Shown here in pieces: positions 36,250 through 45,019 of a DNA stretch of 64,000 bases; positions within the stretch are counted from its first letter, which is position 1, and each line of letters starts with the position of its first letter. Source of the stretch: Roseivirga misakiensis (lineage in GTDB: Bacteria > Bacteroidota > Bacteroidia > Cytophagales > Cyclobacteriaceae); NCBI RefSeq assembly GCF_001747105.1, contig NZ_MDGQ01000005.1, positions 1,860,001 through 1,924,000 on the forward strand, in the 5' to 3' direction. The translations under genes were made by a program, and so were the position numbers. The notes beneath the pieces were generated by a model. It was not told where the DNA came from. It was given only the letters and a program-made list of their open reading frames with translations, and ran no database searches.

Positions 36250-37421
36250 GTAGCGTCCCAAAAAGAATATTGCCCACAATAGTATTCTCACAGTTTGCGG
36301 GTACATCTTTATGGTTTGCTGGCAATGCGATTTTACCTACTATTCAAAAAAGTTGGGGGCTAGCAACTAACGCCGTAGCGAATATTACTACCGCAGTGAT
36401 GCTCGGTTTTATACTTGGAACATTTCTATTTGCCTTATTCTCAATTGCCGATCGTTTTAAGCCCAGCAGGGTATTTCTCATGTGTGCCATTTTAGGTGCT
36501 ATGAGTAATATTGCCATATTGGTTCTTCCACAATCCTTTTTACTCCTTTTAGTATGTCGCTTTTTCACTGGATTCTTCTTGGCAGGTATTTATCCAGTAG
36601 GCATGAAAATCGCCTCAGACTGGTATGACGGAAAACTCGGAAAAGCCTTGGGGTACTTGGTGGGTGCCCTAGTTTTGGGCACTGCCTTCCCTCACCTGCT
36701 TAACTATTTAGGCACAGGTCTTTCTTGGACATCAGTGCTAATTGGTACTTCCACGCTTGCTATAACTGGTGGGTTATTGATGGTACTCCTGGTGGGTGAA
36801 GGCCCAAATCGTAAAATCGGCGGAAAGTTCGAGCCAAGAAAAATCATTGATGTATTTAAGGTCCAAAAGTTCAAATATTCTGCCTTCGGATATTTTGGGC
36901 ATATGTGGGAGCTATACGCCTTTTGGGCCTTTCTTCCATTTATCTTGAACTACTATAATGAGCAAACGGGTAGTAACTTGAATGTTAGTCTTTGGTCATT
37001 CGTGGTCATCGCCATTGGTGCTGTAGGGTGCATTGGAGGGGGATTCTCCTCTATAAAAATTGGTAGTGGCAAAGTCGCCTATCGGTTCCTTCTGATCTCG
37101 GGAATTCTCTGTGGACTATCCCCAATTCTTATACATTTACCACCTTTTGTCTTTATCACCATATTGATCGTTTGGGGAATTGCCGTGATCGGGGATTCAG
37201 CACAATTTTCAACCCTAAATGCCCAAAATGCACCTGCAGAATTTAAAGGTACAGCGCTGACTATTGTTGTCAGCATAGGTTTCTTACTAACTATTCCAAG
37301 CATCCAACTATTAGGGTACTTATCCACGATGATTGACCCAAGTCTGATATTTACCGTCTTACTAATAGGTCCAATTTTCGGGCTTATTTTCACGAGAAAA
37401 CTCCTCCAAACAAACAATTAA
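36246..37421 (+). CDS. MFS transporter
   Basis: 391 residues, about twelve spans, starting with TTG inside the stop of the peptidase gene (TTGA). The N-terminal FSQFAGTSLWFAGNAILPTI and the loop-2/3 segment ADRFKPSRVFLMCAILGA mark the major facilitator fold. Its substrate is unknown; translational coupling to an oligopeptidase suggests, but does not show, a link to peptides or amino acids. Confidence 0.85.
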   Translation: MSSVPKRILPTIVFSQFAGTSLWFAGNAILPTIQKSWGLATNAVANITTAVMLGFILGTFLFALFSIADRFKPSRVFLMCAILGAMSNIAILVLPQSFLLLLVCRFFTGFFLAGIYPVGMKIASDWYDGKLGKALGYLVGALVLGTAFPHLLNYLGTGLSWTSVLIGTSTLAITGGLLMVLLVGEGPNRKIGGKFEPRKIIDVFKVQKFKYSAFGYFGHMWELYAFWAFLPFILNYYNEQTGSNLNVSLWSFVVIAIGAVGCIGGGFSSIKIGSGKVAYRFLLISGILCGLSPILIHLPPFVFITILIVWGIAVIGDSAQFSTLNAQNAPAEFKGTALTIVVSIGFLLTIPSIQLLGYLSTMIDPSLIFTVLLIGPIFGLIFTRKLLQTNN

Positions 37422-37510
37422 TTACTTAGAATAATCAGGGAGGAAGGTCATATAAATTTTATCAAAACCTTTTTTAAAACTTACTGTTGTGAAGCTATAA
37501 ATATTGCTTC

Positions 37511-37990
37511 ATGATTTCATTCAAGAGCCACTCTGGCATTTACACCCTAGAAACTAAACAAGAACTTGCGATCGGTTTAGAAGAAGCTTGGACGTTTTTT
37601 TCGGCTCCGGGAAATTTAGCGAAAATAACCCCTGACCATATGGGATTTAGCATTACTTCAGGTGAAGCTAAGCGAATGTACCCGGGACAAATTATCTCCT
37701 ACATTGTTTCCCCATTTCCTGGAGTAAAGTCTAATTGGGTAACTGAAATTACGCATGTCAGAGATTTGGAATTCTTCGTGGATGAGCAACGTTTTGGACC
37801 ATATAGTATGTGGCATCATGAGCACATTTTCGAGCCAACAGAAAAGGGTGTGCTAATGACCGATAAGATATCGTATAAGCTACCTTTTGGCATACTTGGG
37901 CGTATGGTTCATCCTATGCTAGTAAAATCTAAACTCAATCAGATTTTCAGCTATAGAAGAAAAATTTTAGATGAGATGTTCCCTGCTTAG
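37511..37990 (+). CDS. SRPBCC-type ligand-binding protein
   Basis: 159 residues, cytosolic, one START/SRPBCC domain: YTLETKQELAIGLEEAWTFFSAPGNLAKITP is the usual first strand and helix, then WVTEITHVRDLEFFVDEQRFGPYSMWHHEH and the long C-terminal helix SKLNQIFSYRRKILDEMF. Related COG4276 proteins are common in Bacteroidetes and have no established ligand. Confidence 0.8.
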   Translation: MISFKSHSGIYTLETKQELAIGLEEAWTFFSAPGNLAKITPDHMGFSITSGEAKRMYPGQIISYIVSPFPGVKSNWVTEITHVRDLEFFVDEQRFGPYSMWHHEHIFEPTEKGVLMTDKISYKLPFGILGRMVHPMLVKSKLNQIFSYRRKILDEMFPA

Positions 37991-38002
37991 TGGCAACTAG
38001 AT

Positions 38003-38587
38003 TTAATTGATTTTAGGGATTTCAAATCCGAGCGCTTCAATCTGTCTCCGCTTCATTTTAATCACATTCACCTCCATCGTTATAGGGGTTAAAGGTTTAT
38101 TAGACTTGTCTTTTTCTACTTTGACCATTTTGTCAACGACATCCATTCCTTTGATTACTTGTCCATAGATCATATAGTCCCCGTCTAAACGAGGAATTCC
38201 GTCTTTATTTTGAACGATGTAAAACTGGCAAGCTGCGGATAATTTCCCTGGGTTGTCATCTCTACCAGCACCAAAAGCACCATAAACATGCTTATGACCT
38301 GCTTCGAATTCTGGTTCTAATAGATGAACTGAGTAGGCAAAGCCCTCAGGAACATCTGGGCACCCACCTTGAGCTACAAAATTTTCTATCACGCGATTGA
38401 AGGTATAATCGCTCCAATACCCCTCTTCTGCCAATTCAATAAAGGCCTTTTTATGTTTAGGCGCATCATCGTATAACCAAACGAGAATTTCTCCCATGGA
38501 AGTCTTAATCTGTCCGACTTGATAAGTGTTTTTTTGAGCGTAAGCACTCGATCCCAACAAAAACAGTAGTAAAAATGCCTTCTTCAT
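38003..38587 (-). CDS. Exported cyclophilin-type peptidyl-prolyl isomerase
   Basis: 194 residues from the ATG at 38587; signal peptide ends at SSAYAQ (~residue 18). Cyclophilin blocks are MGEILVWLYDDAPKHKKAFIELA, YTFNRVIENFVAQGGCPD, and SAACQFYIVQNKDGIPRLDGDYMIYGQVIKGMDVVDKMV. It catalyses proline isomerisation during folding of envelope proteins. Confidence 0.92.
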   Translation of the reverse strand: MKKAFLLLFLLGSSAYAQKNTYQVGQIKTSMGEILVWLYDDAPKHKKAFIELAEEGYWSDYTFNRVIENFVAQGGCPDVPEGFAYSVHLLEPEFEAGHKHVYGAFGAGRDDNPGKLSAACQFYIVQNKDGIPRLDGDYMIYGQVIKGMDVVDKMVKVEKDKSNKPLTPITMEVNVIKMKRRQIEALGFEIPKIN

Positions 38588-38656
38588 ATTAATCATGTTT
38601 GAACTAAACTTATTAAAAACGAAGAGGGAATCATAATCAACCCAATCCGGGTATGA

Positions 38657-39775
38657 CTAATTCAGGGGTTGAATCTTAATTTTTAGTGCTTTTTGAAGCT
38701 CATAGATATGTTCCTTTTCACGATCACTGATAAACAAAACTGAGTTTCCTTTCAGACCTGCCCTACCTGTACGTCCACTTCGATGGGTATAGTATTCATT
38801 TTGCTGTGGTAATTCATAGTGTAATACAAAACTGAGGCCCTTTACATCGATCCCACGGGCCGCAATATCAGTGGCGACAAGCAAATCAATCTTTTCGCTT
38901 TTGAACATTCGCATGACTTTATCTCTATCACGCTGCCCCATATCTCCTTCAATCGCATCTACACTCAAATTTTTAGCTTTCAGTTGCTTTGCCAAAGTAC
39001 GAGCGGCTCTTTTGGTTTGGCAAAAGATCATACCTCGCTCATTTTCATGATAGGCTAAAAAATGAAGCACTTCAGGCAACTTATCTTTTGATTGGCAAAT
39101 CAAGTATTCATGAGAAATATTGGCATTTACCCCTGCACTTCTTTCTACTTCGATTCGTTGAGCATCCTTGCTTAAAAATTTGGTGATAATATCTTGAATA
39201 CCGCCTGAAATGGTAGCCGAAAAAAGCCAAATCTTCTTTTCAAATGGTACAAAGTCCAAGATATGATGCATATCCTGTTTAAAACCCATACTGAGCATTT
39301 CATCAGCCTCATCTAACACCACATGCTTCACTTGAGACAAATCGACCGCTTCCCTTTTGATCAAATCCATCAAACGCCCTGGCGTCGCTACTACAATATG
39401 TGTAGGCCGTTTTAATCTTTGAATTTGATTACCAATATCTGCCCCACCATATACTGCTTCTACAAAAACTTTGTCGTAGTACTTGGTGAACTTGAAAAGT
39501 TGTTTGGCAATTTGCTGACATAATTCTCGTGTTGGTGCCAATATAAGGCCCTGTACTTCTGATTTCGAAGCATCTACTTTTTGCAAAAGAGGGAGCCCAA
39601 AGGCAGCAGTTTTACCAGTTCCTGTTTGCGCTTGACCAATAAAATCTTCTCCATCGGCTAGTAAGATGGGAATCGCCGAACGCTGTATATCCGTAGGTTC
39701 TACTATATTAAGTTCAGAAAGCCCTTTTATTAGCTTCTTAGAAATACCAAGTTTCGAAAATTCACTCACAAGCAT
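38657..39775 (-). CDS. DEAD-box ATP-dependent RNA helicase
   Basis: 372 residues from the ATG at 39775: Q motif (LNIVEPTDIQRSAIP), Walker A AQTGTGKTAAFGLPLL, PTRELC, DEADEML, SAT, and C-terminal ARGIDV and HRSGRTGRAG. Short C-terminus, as in RhlE/DbpA-like core helicases. The upstream open frame is unlikely to be translated because a perfect -7-type box (CAAAGGTA on +, 39788-39795) lies within it, 12 bp above this ATG. Confidence 0.94.
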   Translation of the reverse strand: MLVSEFSKLGISKKLIKGLSELNIVEPTDIQRSAIPILLADGEDFIGQAQTGTGKTAAFGLPLLQKVDASKSEVQGLILAPTRELCQQIAKQLFKFTKYYDKVFVEAVYGGADIGNQIQRLKRPTHIVVATPGRLMDLIKREAVDLSQVKHVVLDEADEMLSMGFKQDMHHILDFVPFEKKIWLFSATISGGIQDIITKFLSKDAQRIEVERSAGVNANISHEYLICQSKDKLPEVLHFLAYHENERGMIFCQTKRAARTLAKQLKAKNLSVDAIEGDMGQRDRDKVMRMFKSEKIDLLVATDIAARGIDVKGLSFVLHYELPQQNEYYTHRSGRTGRAGLKGNSVLFISDREKEHIYELQKALKIKIQPLN

Positions 39776-39867
39776 AAGATTAGGCTGCAAAGGTAAACCG
39801 AATAGTTTGATATAAACCATTGCATTAATCTTCTAACCTGACTTTCTTGCAAGCCAATAATCATAGC

Positions 39868-40395
39868 ATGCAAATTAAGATTGGAATTATCGCTGTTTCT
39901 GACCGAGCTAGCCAAGGTGTTTACGAAGACCTTTCTGGCAAAGCGATCATAGAAACCTTAAATGAATACTTAACTTCTAAATGGGAACCCGTTTATCAGG
40001 TCATTCCAGATGAACAGTATTTAATTGAAAGCACCATCAAGCAAATGGCCGATAAAGAAGACTGTTGTTTGATTGTTACCACAGGTGGTACTGGCCCGGC
40101 AGTTCGTGATGTTACTCCAGAAGCAACTGAAGCCGTTTCTGATAAAATGATGCCCGGATTTGGCGAATTAATGCGTCAAGTAAGTCTAAAGTACGTTCCG
40201 ACTGCAATTCTTTCCCGACAGACCGCTGGTATAAGAGGTAAATCCTTGATTGTCAATCTACCCGGAAAGCCTAAATCAATTCGAGAGTGTCTTGATGCTG
40301 TTTTTCCAGCTATTCCTTATTGTATAGACCTAATCGAAGGACCATTTTTGACCACGAATCCAGAAGTGTTGTCAGTCTTTAGACCAAAGGCGTAA
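39868..40395 (+). CDS. mogA: Molybdopterin adenylyltransferase
   Basis: 175 residues. MoCF domain: IGIIAVSDRASQGVYEDLSG, LIVTTGGTGPAVRDVTPEAT (nucleotide/molybdopterin loop) and SLIVNLPGKPKSIRECLDAVFP. It adenylates molybdopterin before molybdate insertion. The ATG at 39868 begins the conserved core; a TTG 21 bp upstream is less likely. It is 22 kb from mobA and the formate block but serves the same cofactor. Confidence 0.93.
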   Translation: MQIKIGIIAVSDRASQGVYEDLSGKAIIETLNEYLTSKWEPVYQVIPDEQYLIESTIKQMADKEDCCLIVTTGGTGPAVRDVTPEATEAVSDKMMPGFGELMRQVSLKYVPTAILSRQTAGIRGKSLIVNLPGKPKSIRECLDAVFPAIPYCIDLIEGPFLTTNPEVLSVFRPKA

Positions 40396-40406
40396 TTATT
40401 TTGTAG

Positions 40407-40438
40407 ACGGTAGTATCTTTTTCTATACAGACCGTTTT
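40407..40438 (+). terminator. Weak hairpin terminator after mogA
   Basis: Arms ACGGT (40407-40411) and ACCGT (40431-40435), with a second pairing GTAT/ATAC inside, followed by four T residues. Imperfect stem with a small bulge. Confidence 0.4.
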
Positions 40439-40493
40439 GTTTGCATTGCTAAAATATTAGCCTACTAATACTAAACTCTAACAAATTACAACG

Positions 40494-43376
40494 TTGACAC
40501 TAAAGACCTCGAAAACAAGGTTCCTAAGATCTGTTTTCTTACCCCTGATCCTTCTAGTACTAAGTCACACTAACGCGTTTTCACAGCTTGTTGTCGGTAA
40601 AGTTATCCGAGATGGTGGTACACGACCAGTTTCATTTGCAAACATCAAACTTGTTGGTGGAGAGTATGCCAGGAGATCTGTTGGTGTATCTGCAAACGAA
40701 GATGGTACTTTTACCCTAGCTGTTAAATACTTCCCATCAGAAGTTGAAGTAAGTGCTGTAGGCTATATCACTAAGAGATTTATACTGACTAATGATAAAG
40801 CCACTTGGACTTTGAAGCTTGAAGCAGAGTCTTTCGAATTGGAAGAGTTTGTAATATCAGCTGAAAAAGTGACCGAGGAAGAGTTAAAACTACCTGTTCA
40901 AATAGAACGGTTAGATATAGCTGATTTAAAAAGTACACCTTCTTTTAACTTCTACGATGCCGTAGTCAATTTAAAAGGAGTCGACGTGGCTACCCAAAGT
41001 ATTATCGTAAGTTCTGTCAATGCTAGGGGTTTCAACTCGACGACTAACCTTAGGTTTAAGCAATTCACAGATGGTATCGACACTCAGGCTCCTGGACTCG
41101 GTTTTTCTCTTGGCAATATCGTTGGGCCAACTACTCTAGATATTGAAGGTCTAGAGTTAATTCCAGGGCCTACGACCTCTAAATATGGCCCTGGTGCTTT
41201 TAATGGCGTTTTATTGATGACCACTAAAAACCCTTTCGATTATCAAGGATTGAGTTTTGAAGCGAAAGGCGCAACTATCGCCACAGAACAATTTGACTCC
41301 CAGTTTTTCGCAATCGGAAATACTTTCTTACACGATTTATCGGTACGCTATGCCGATGAAATTGTGAAAGACAAGGTGGCTTTTAAAATCAATGGTTCTA
41401 GACTATCTGGATCTGATTTTGCCGCCCAAAACTATGATAATATTGGTCCTGGTGCCATTTTCGAAACAACTCACTCTACAAGAGCTCAAGGAATTAATGG
41501 TGTAAATGTTTACGGAGATGACCGTGCTGCGCTAGTTGTGGTACCAAAAGATATTACAATACCTGCTCCAGGTTCAGAACCTTCTTTCCCGATTGCTTCT
41601 GAAAGGGATACGCTATTCCAAGCGACCAGACAGGGCTATCAAGAAGGTGACCTAGTGAATTATAACGCTGAAAACATTAAGTTCAGTGGAGCAATACATG
41701 TGAAACTAACGCCGGAGACTGAACTAATCGCGGAGTCCTTTTATGGCCGCGCGTCGACCATGATTACAGGTGACGATAGAATTGCGTTAAGAGATTTTGA
41801 GATTTATCAGCACAAGCTTGAAGTTAAAAATGAAAACTTTTTTGTACGTGGATACACCACAAGTCAAGATGCTGGTGAAACATTTAATGTAGGTAAAACT
41901 GGAGAGAGTATTCTAGAGTTAGCCAAACCAAGTGAAGATTGGTTTAGCCAATACACTAGATTAGTGGCAGCAGGCCGAGGGTTTGCCAATTCGAGACGTT
42001 TGGCAGATTCTGGTTTCCCGCAAGGCGAGTTTTTAAATAGATTTGAACCTGGAACAGAGAGGTTTGACTCGATTAGAAACGTCATCATTCAATCTCAGAA
42101 CCCCGAGTTTGGTTCAGCGATCTTCGATCGTTCAAAGCTTTACCATGCGGAAACAGGTATCAATATTAATAAATGGGACGACTATTTTGAGTCTTTCGAG
42201 GTTGGTGCCAACGCAAGACTTTACGATCCAGAATCGAATGGAACAATTTTTACGGATTCCATTGGTAATGACTTAACCAACTTTGAGTACGGTTTTTATC
42301 TGGAGGCTACTAGAAAGATCAATGATAAACTTGAAGCCACTTTTTCTGGTCGGGTCGATAAGAATGAGAATTTTAATGTAGTAAGCAGTCAACGCTTGTC
42401 ATTAGTAAAAGAAATTGGTGAAAGCCAGTTCATTAGAGGCTCACTTCAAACAGGTTTAAGACTACCAAATATTCGAGAGCAATACTTCAACCAAAATCTT
42501 GGTGATGTTCGACTAGTCGGTGGTCTGACTGATGTAGTCGACCAATACGACTTGCAGGGTAACGCCTTCTTTATCAACTCATTAGATAAATTCAACGAAG
42601 CAGTGCAAGCTGAAGCTAATAACAATGGCAGGTTTGGAAGTGGCCCTCTAGATGTTTCAGCTTTAAGAGCAGAGAACTTTGATCTGTTGAGAGAAGGTAT
42701 CGTAGATAACGATAGATTTCGAGGAATAAAACCAGAGCGAATTACCAGCTTTGAATTTGGCTACCGAGGCCTTGTAGAAAACAAAAGGCTATTTGAGGTT
42801 GTCTATTATATTAACCATTACAACAATTTTATAGGGACTACTAGAGTTGTGAAACCTAGAACAAGCCCTTCTACGGACTTACAACTTGCCATGGAACAAG
42901 CATTAAGTCCTGGTAGTAGTGAAAACATATTTGTGAGTGATAATGCACGGAGCAGTGTGATTACTCAAGGTTTGGAGCTTTTATATGATGTGACTAGTGA
43001 TCAAGGAACCAACTTTTCGATTAATATGACATTTGCGAATATCATAAGCGACAACGACGACCCATTGACACCGGGCTTTAACACCCCTCCTTTCAAGTTG
43101 AACATGACGCTTGGTAATGACAAGATTAGCGACAAGCTTGGCGCTGAAATATCTTGGAGGTTCCGATCGGCATTTGAGTGGGAAAGCTCTTTCGTAGATG
43201 GTACGGTACCTGGATTCAATACTTTCGATTTTCAGGTTACTTATAGAATACCAAAAATTAAATCCGCATTCCGAATTGGTGGAAACAACGTATTGAACAA
43301 TCAACAGTTCAACAGTTTTGGCGGTCCAGAAATCACTTCTTATTACTATGTATCTTTTTCTTATGGCTTACAATAA
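40494..43376 (+). CDS. TonB-dependent outer-membrane receptor (paralogue 1)
   Basis: 960 residues from a TTG start, with a signal peptide ending near NAFSQ (31). Then a carboxypeptidase-regulatory-like domain (~34-110), a TonB-box-like EEFVIS, a plug domain (~135-250, LKGVDVATQSIIVSSVNARGF) and a beta barrel to the terminal aromatic-rich YYYVSFSYGLQ. About 60% of residues match the second receptor at 45020 by eye over most of the length. No SusD follows; instead an SGNH-type lipoprotein gene starts 7 bp downstream. Confidence 0.93.
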   Translation: MTLKTSKTRFLRSVFLPLILLVLSHTNAFSQLVVGKVIRDGGTRPVSFANIKLVGGEYARRSVGVSANEDGTFTLAVKYFPSEVEVSAVGYITKRFILTNDKATWTLKLEAESFELEEFVISAEKVTEEELKLPVQIERLDIADLKSTPSFNFYDAVVNLKGVDVATQSIIVSSVNARGFNSTTNLRFKQFTDGIDTQAPGLGFSLGNIVGPTTLDIEGLELIPGPTTSKYGPGAFNGVLLMTTKNPFDYQGLSFEAKGATIATEQFDSQFFAIGNTFLHDLSVRYADEIVKDKVAFKINGSRLSGSDFAAQNYDNIGPGAIFETTHSTRAQGINGVNVYGDDRAALVVVPKDITIPAPGSEPSFPIASERDTLFQATRQGYQEGDLVNYNAENIKFSGAIHVKLTPETELIAESFYGRASTMITGDDRIALRDFEIYQHKLEVKNENFFVRGYTTSQDAGETFNVGKTGESILELAKPSEDWFSQYTRLVAAGRGFANSRRLADSGFPQGEFLNRFEPGTERFDSIRNVIIQSQNPEFGSAIFDRSKLYHAETGININKWDDYFESFEVGANARLYDPESNGTIFTDSIGNDLTNFEYGFYLEATRKINDKLEATFSGRVDKNENFNVVSSQRLSLVKEIGESQFIRGSLQTGLRLPNIREQYFNQNLGDVRLVGGLTDVVDQYDLQGNAFFINSLDKFNEAVQAEANNNGRFGSGPLDVSALRAENFDLLREGIVDNDRFRGIKPERITSFEFGYRGLVENKRLFEVVYYINHYNNFIGTTRVVKPRTSPSTDLQLAMEQALSPGSSENIFVSDNARSSVITQGLELLYDVTSDQGTNFSINMTFANIISDNDDPLTPGFNTPPFKLNMTLGNDKISDKLGAEISWRFRSAFEWESSFVDGTVPGFNTFDFQVTYRIPKIKSAFRIGGNNVLNNQQFNSFGGPEITSYYYVSFSYGLQ

Positions 43377-43383
43377 AAACAAG

Positions 43384-44913
43384 ATGACTAAAAACATAAA
43401 AAGGCCAACAGTTCTTGTAAAAGGGGTTTTGGCATCACTTCTTCTTCTAAGTGTCGGATGTTCTTATGAAGCTCCTGAGATACCTGAACCAGAAGTTCAA
43501 ACATTACAAGACGCAGATATTTCAAATACCGTCTTTCTTGGTGGCTCGCTATTCAGTGGTGTTAATAATGGTGTGCTTGTAGAAGACCTTTCTGCACAAT
43601 CCATACCGCAGATTTTCTTAAACAGTGTAGCCAATAATACCCAACAGGTTGATTTCTCAGCCACATCTAGCAATACAATCGGTTTCAATATTTTCGAAAA
43701 TGGCCCAAATGTAAATGGTATCGTTGGACCATATCAACTGACTTTTCCTCCTGGTGCGGATACCACCTTCTTTCAGGAATTTGTGAATGGTCAGGCATTT
43801 GCCTACGCACCAGTGAATACTGAGATTAAGAATTACTCTTTTCCAAAAGCCCAAGTACTTGATTTTACACAAGCCTCAAGGACTGAAAATACGTTTATTA
43901 ATAGTTACTTAAACGCAGGTGCTCAAGCACCTTTGGCACAAATAGCTGGCTCACAACCAAGTTTCTTTGTCCTTAATTTAGGCTACGAAGACTTATTAGG
44001 GTATTCCGTTACAGGTGCTGAAGGAAATGAAGATCAGGCTGATGCAACGGCTCACGCATACGGAGATATACTAAATACAGCGGTATTCGAATCTAATTTA
44101 ACGGCCGTCGTGGATGCATTATTAGCCAATCCGAATGCAAAAGGAGCTTTGTTAAACATTCCAGACTTCCTAAAATTTCCATTTTTCACGGAAACTGAGT
44201 TTGATATCACCCCTTATGTAATAGGCTTACAAACTAAGCTTTCAAATATGAGGAGTGCAGCAAGTGACTACAACGATGTACTTGAAACATATTATGAACA
44301 AAACCCAGGATTTCCGTTTGCGGATAGAAGACCAATATTAACCTACCCTGGTGACTCCCCTTTCACTTGGGGAATCCAGGTAGAAGACAGAGACCTTCAT
44401 GATGTGGTTGTGAATGGTGAGCCATTAAAAAAAGTGCGTCAGGCGGTAAGAGATGAATTGATTTACTATCGTCATGAGCAGTTTCTAACTAGTACCATTG
44501 GCAACTTACCAGAAAACGCTGTACCTGAGTCCCAGTATATTAAATTAGCCGAAATAGATATTATTCGTGCCAAAATTGCCGAGTACAACCAGGCGATTCA
44601 GCAAGTAGCTGCAGCTTCTAACGGAAGACTTGTGGTAGTAGATATTTACAGTTACTTCGAGGAACTTTATACTGGTTTCAATCAGTTCTTAGACGTTCCT
44701 GCAGAAGGTACAACAATAGAAGGTGTTCAATTCTTACCGATCGTAGGCGAATTCGGAATCTTTTCAGCAGATGCACTAAATCTGAACCAGAGAGGAAATG
44801 CACTGATCGTCAATCAAATCGTAGATGCACTAAACTTAAACTTCAATGGTAACCTAAGTCGGGTAAACCCAAATGATTTTGCTGGTACACCGATAAACAT
44901 TGCAGGCAACTAA
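43384..44913 (+). CDS. SGNH/GDSL-fold lipoprotein, probably non-catalytic, between two TonB receptors
   Basis: 509 residues from the ATG at 43384. Lipobox Cys26 (SVGC). It aligns by eye with Bacteroidetes SGNH/GDSL lipoproteins: the nucleophile block reads FLGGSLFSGVNNG (Ser kept, GDSL changed to GGSL), and the C-terminal acid/base block reads GIFSADALNLNQRGNALIVN, where relatives have a D-x-x-H-P motif. The His is replaced by Asn, so a normal Ser-His-Asp triad is unlikely. Translation right after the receptor suggests a receptor-associated surface lipoprotein, occupying the position a SusD would have. Confidence 0.75.
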   Translation: MTKNIKRPTVLVKGVLASLLLLSVGCSYEAPEIPEPEVQTLQDADISNTVFLGGSLFSGVNNGVLVEDLSAQSIPQIFLNSVANNTQQVDFSATSSNTIGFNIFENGPNVNGIVGPYQLTFPPGADTTFFQEFVNGQAFAYAPVNTEIKNYSFPKAQVLDFTQASRTENTFINSYLNAGAQAPLAQIAGSQPSFFVLNLGYEDLLGYSVTGAEGNEDQADATAHAYGDILNTAVFESNLTAVVDALLANPNAKGALLNIPDFLKFPFFTETEFDITPYVIGLQTKLSNMRSAASDYNDVLETYYEQNPGFPFADRRPILTYPGDSPFTWGIQVEDRDLHDVVVNGEPLKKVRQAVRDELIYYRHEQFLTSTIGNLPENAVPESQYIKLAEIDIIRAKIAEYNQAIQQVAAASNGRLVVVDIYSYFEELYTGFNQFLDVPAEGTTIEGVQFLPIVGEFGIFSADALNLNQRGNALIVNQIVDALNLNFNGNLSRVNPNDFAGTPINIAGN

Positions 44914-44935
44914 TGAGTTAAAAAAGATAAACATG

Positions 44936-44959
44936 CACTATTCTCTGTTTTGAATAGTG
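44936..44959 (+). repeat. Intercistronic hairpin before the second TonB receptor
   Basis: Perfect 8-bp inverted repeat CACTATTC/GAATAGTG (44936-44943 and 44952-44959) with an 8-nt loop, in the 106-bp gap between the lipoprotein and receptor 2. No long T run follows. It could trim or stabilise mRNA segments, or act as a partial terminator. Confidence 0.55.
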
Positions 44960-45019
44960 TTATATGGGGTTTCGGTTGTTAAATAATTGACCTCAGTGAT
45001 TAACTAAACAAATTCGACA

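Noticed and set aside
42981-43304. 107-residue minus-strand frame inside TonB receptor 1
   Set aside because: Antisense to the conserved barrel; no motif and no start signal.
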